From an uncultured Chloroflexota bacterium (GTDB lineage Bacteria; Chloroflexota; Anaerolineae; Promineifilales; Promineifilaceae), in NCBI GenBank assembly GCA_937958365.1, contig CALFEW010000426.1, positions 1-5,062 on the forward strand: a stretch of DNA of 5,062 nt, written 5' to 3'. Numbering within the stretch: position 1 is the stretch's first letter; the number at the start of each line of letters is the position of its first letter. The notes under the pieces are model-generated. The model worked only from the letters and a program-made list of their open reading frames with translations, did not search any database and was not told where the DNA came from. This document shows positions 4,082 to 5,062 of the stretch, piece by piece. A program made the position numbers and the translations under genes.

Positions 4082-5062
4082 CAATCCCAGAGTAAAGGCA
4101 GGCGCTCCAGCCCGCGAAATAGGACGCCGGAGCGCCAGGCTAATTCGGCGGCGGGAACCGCCAAGCGCACATTGGGCAGTCGCCCGAAAAGGGTTTGCAG
4201 CGCGATTTTGCCTTCCAGGCGAGCCAGCGGCGCGCCCAGGCAGTAGTGGATGCCGTGACCAAAGGCCAGATGGCGGCTGCCGCCCCGGCACACGTCTAGC
4301 TTGTCGGCGGCGGGGAACTGGCTTTCGTCTCGATTGGCGGAAGCCAGGACGACGCGCACCACGTCGCCGCGGCGCATCTGGTGGCCTTTGTAAACCACGT
4401 CGCGGCGCACCCAGCGCGTGGTAGAGGTTTCGACGGGGCCGTCGAAGCGCAAGAGTTCTTCAACGGCCGTTTCCACCCCCTTCTCCTCCCCCGCCTTCAC
4501 CAGCGCCAACTGGTCGGGGTGGGCAAGCAGCGCCAGCAACCCGTTGCCGATCAGGTTCACCGTCGTTTCATGACCTGTCACCAGCAGCAGGGCCACCATG
4601 CTAGACAATTCCGCCGGGTTAAGGCGTTCGCCGCCCTCTTCGGCGCAAACCAACGCCGAAATCAGGTCGTCTTGCGGTTGGCGCTGACGTTCGGCAAACA
4701 ACTCCTGCAAATAGGCCACAAAAGCGCGTACCTTGCGTTTGCGCGCACTAAATGTCAAACCATGCCGCCCCGGCGCAATAATCGCCTGCGACCAATCCTG
4801 AACCTCTGCACGGTCTGCCTCCGGGATGCCCAGCAAATCGGTGATGACGATGGTGGGCAGCGGCAGGGCAAAATCGGCGATGAGGTCCATCTGTTTGCCG
4901 GCGATCACCTGGTCAATGAGCGCGTCGGCGATGGCCTGGACGCGGGGGGCGTTTTGCTCCACGCGGCGCGGCGTGAACGCCTGGTTCACCAGCGCCCGCA
5001 GCCGGGTGTGGTCAGGCGGGTCGGCAAAGAGCATATTTTCGTTGATGAGGCGCTGGCTGAGG
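4081..5062 (-). CDS. Cytochrome P450, bacterial soluble type (N-terminus outside window)
   Basis: A heme-thiolate monooxygenase, probably soluble and served by separate ferredoxin partners, as usual for bacterial P450s. The substrate cannot be told. The frame stays open past the ATG at 5034 to the right edge (LSQRLINEN precedes MLFADPPDHTRLR), and that sequence is internal P450 sequence, so roughly the first 70-90 residues are missing. Counting from the Met at 5034: ADPPDHTRLR (4-13), B/C-helix region; the I-helix oxygen-activation motif TGHETT (153-158); the K-helix ExxR at E193-R196 (EELLR); and the heme loop LAFGHGIHYCLGAPLARLE (256-274) with axial Cys265. The C-terminus RGLERLPLLWD is typical. 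All catalytic landmarks are intact. It converges with the ATP-grasp gene, 38 bp between stop codons, so co-regulation is not implied. It carries one AACGGCCGT copy. Confidence 0.95.
   Translation of the reverse strand, partial: LSQRLINENMLFADPPDHTRLRALVNQAFTPRRVEQNAPRVQAIADALIDQVIAGKQMDLIADFALPLPTIVITDLLGIPEADRAEVQDWSQAIIAPGRHGLTFSARKRKVRAFVAYLQELFAERQRQPQDDLISALVCAEEGGERLNPAELSSMVALLLVTGHETTVNLIGNGLLALLAHPDQLALVKAGEEKGVETAVEELLRFDGPVETSTTRWVRRDVVYKGHQMRRGDVVRVVLASANRDESQFPAADKLDVCRGGSRHLAFGHGIHYCLGAPLARLEGKIALQTLFGRLPNVRLAVPAAELAWRSGVLFRGLERLPLLWD
4462..4471 (+). repeat. AACGGCCGTT motif, copy 8 (in P450 gene)
   Basis: Perfect 10-bp palindrome. The P450 coding strand reads GAA ACG GCC GTT GAA (Glu-Thr-Ala-Val-Glu, residues 188-192), just before the ExxR motif. 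Confidence 0.6.

Noticed and set aside
3815..4291. 158-aa minus-strand frame spanning the ATP-grasp 3' end and the P450 3' end
   Set aside because: It crosses the terminator and two convergent genes in the wrong frame, so it is a shadow frame.
1..5062. tRNA, rRNA, CRISPR, insertion sequence or attachment site
   Set aside because: I looked on both strands and saw no cloverleaf, no regularly spaced repeats, no transposase and no terminal inverted repeats.

Overview
This window looks like an ordinary chromosomal stretch from a moderately GC-rich, free-living bacterium. It holds two partial genes and three complete ones, with no phage, IS, CRISPR or RNA gene visible. I lean towards a Chloroflexota-type (Anaerolineae/Caldilineae-like) genome. 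That rests on the general look of the proteins and on the dense scatter of the 9-mer AACGGCCGT, which I associate loosely with such genomes and cannot verify here, so the taxonomy is only a guess.

Layout, left to right: (1) The 3' part of mutS (mismatch-repair ATPase) on the + strand, entering from the left edge and ending at 856. (2) A 193-bp convergent gap, 857-1049, with a paired AACGGCCGT repeat and a possible remnant reading frame on the minus strand. (3) A minus-strand lipB-lipA pair, read right to left from 2776 to 1050. It encodes the octanoyltransferase and the radical-SAM lipoyl synthase, the two consecutive steps of de novo lipoate attachment. A 44-nt interrupted palindrome covers the lipB stop codon and lies just upstream of lipA. 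(4) A 213-bp divergent intergenic region, 2777-2989, with a candidate promoter facing each way and, on the + side, two back-to-back hairpins in the presumed leader. (5) A complete + strand ATP-grasp ligase related to D-Ala-D-Ala ligases (2990-4042), ending in a very clear intrinsic terminator. (6) A convergent minus-strand cytochrome P450 (4081 to the right edge), whose N-terminus lies outside the window.

Functionally, lipB and lipA form one pathway unit: octanoyl-ACP is transferred to apo-lipoyl domains and then sulfurated. MutS, the ATP-grasp ligase and the P450 have no evident functional link to them or to each other.

No new gene system is obvious. The main non-genic signal is AACGGCCGT: eight exact copies in about 5 kb, inside genes in all three codon phases and in intergenic DNA, always with the extra A on the left of the + strand. 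This resembles a genome-wide short-motif phenomenon such as the HIP1 octamer of cyanobacteria. Secondary points of interest are the structured leader of the ATP-grasp gene, that enzyme's non-standard substrate-site motifs, and the lipB/lipA palindrome.
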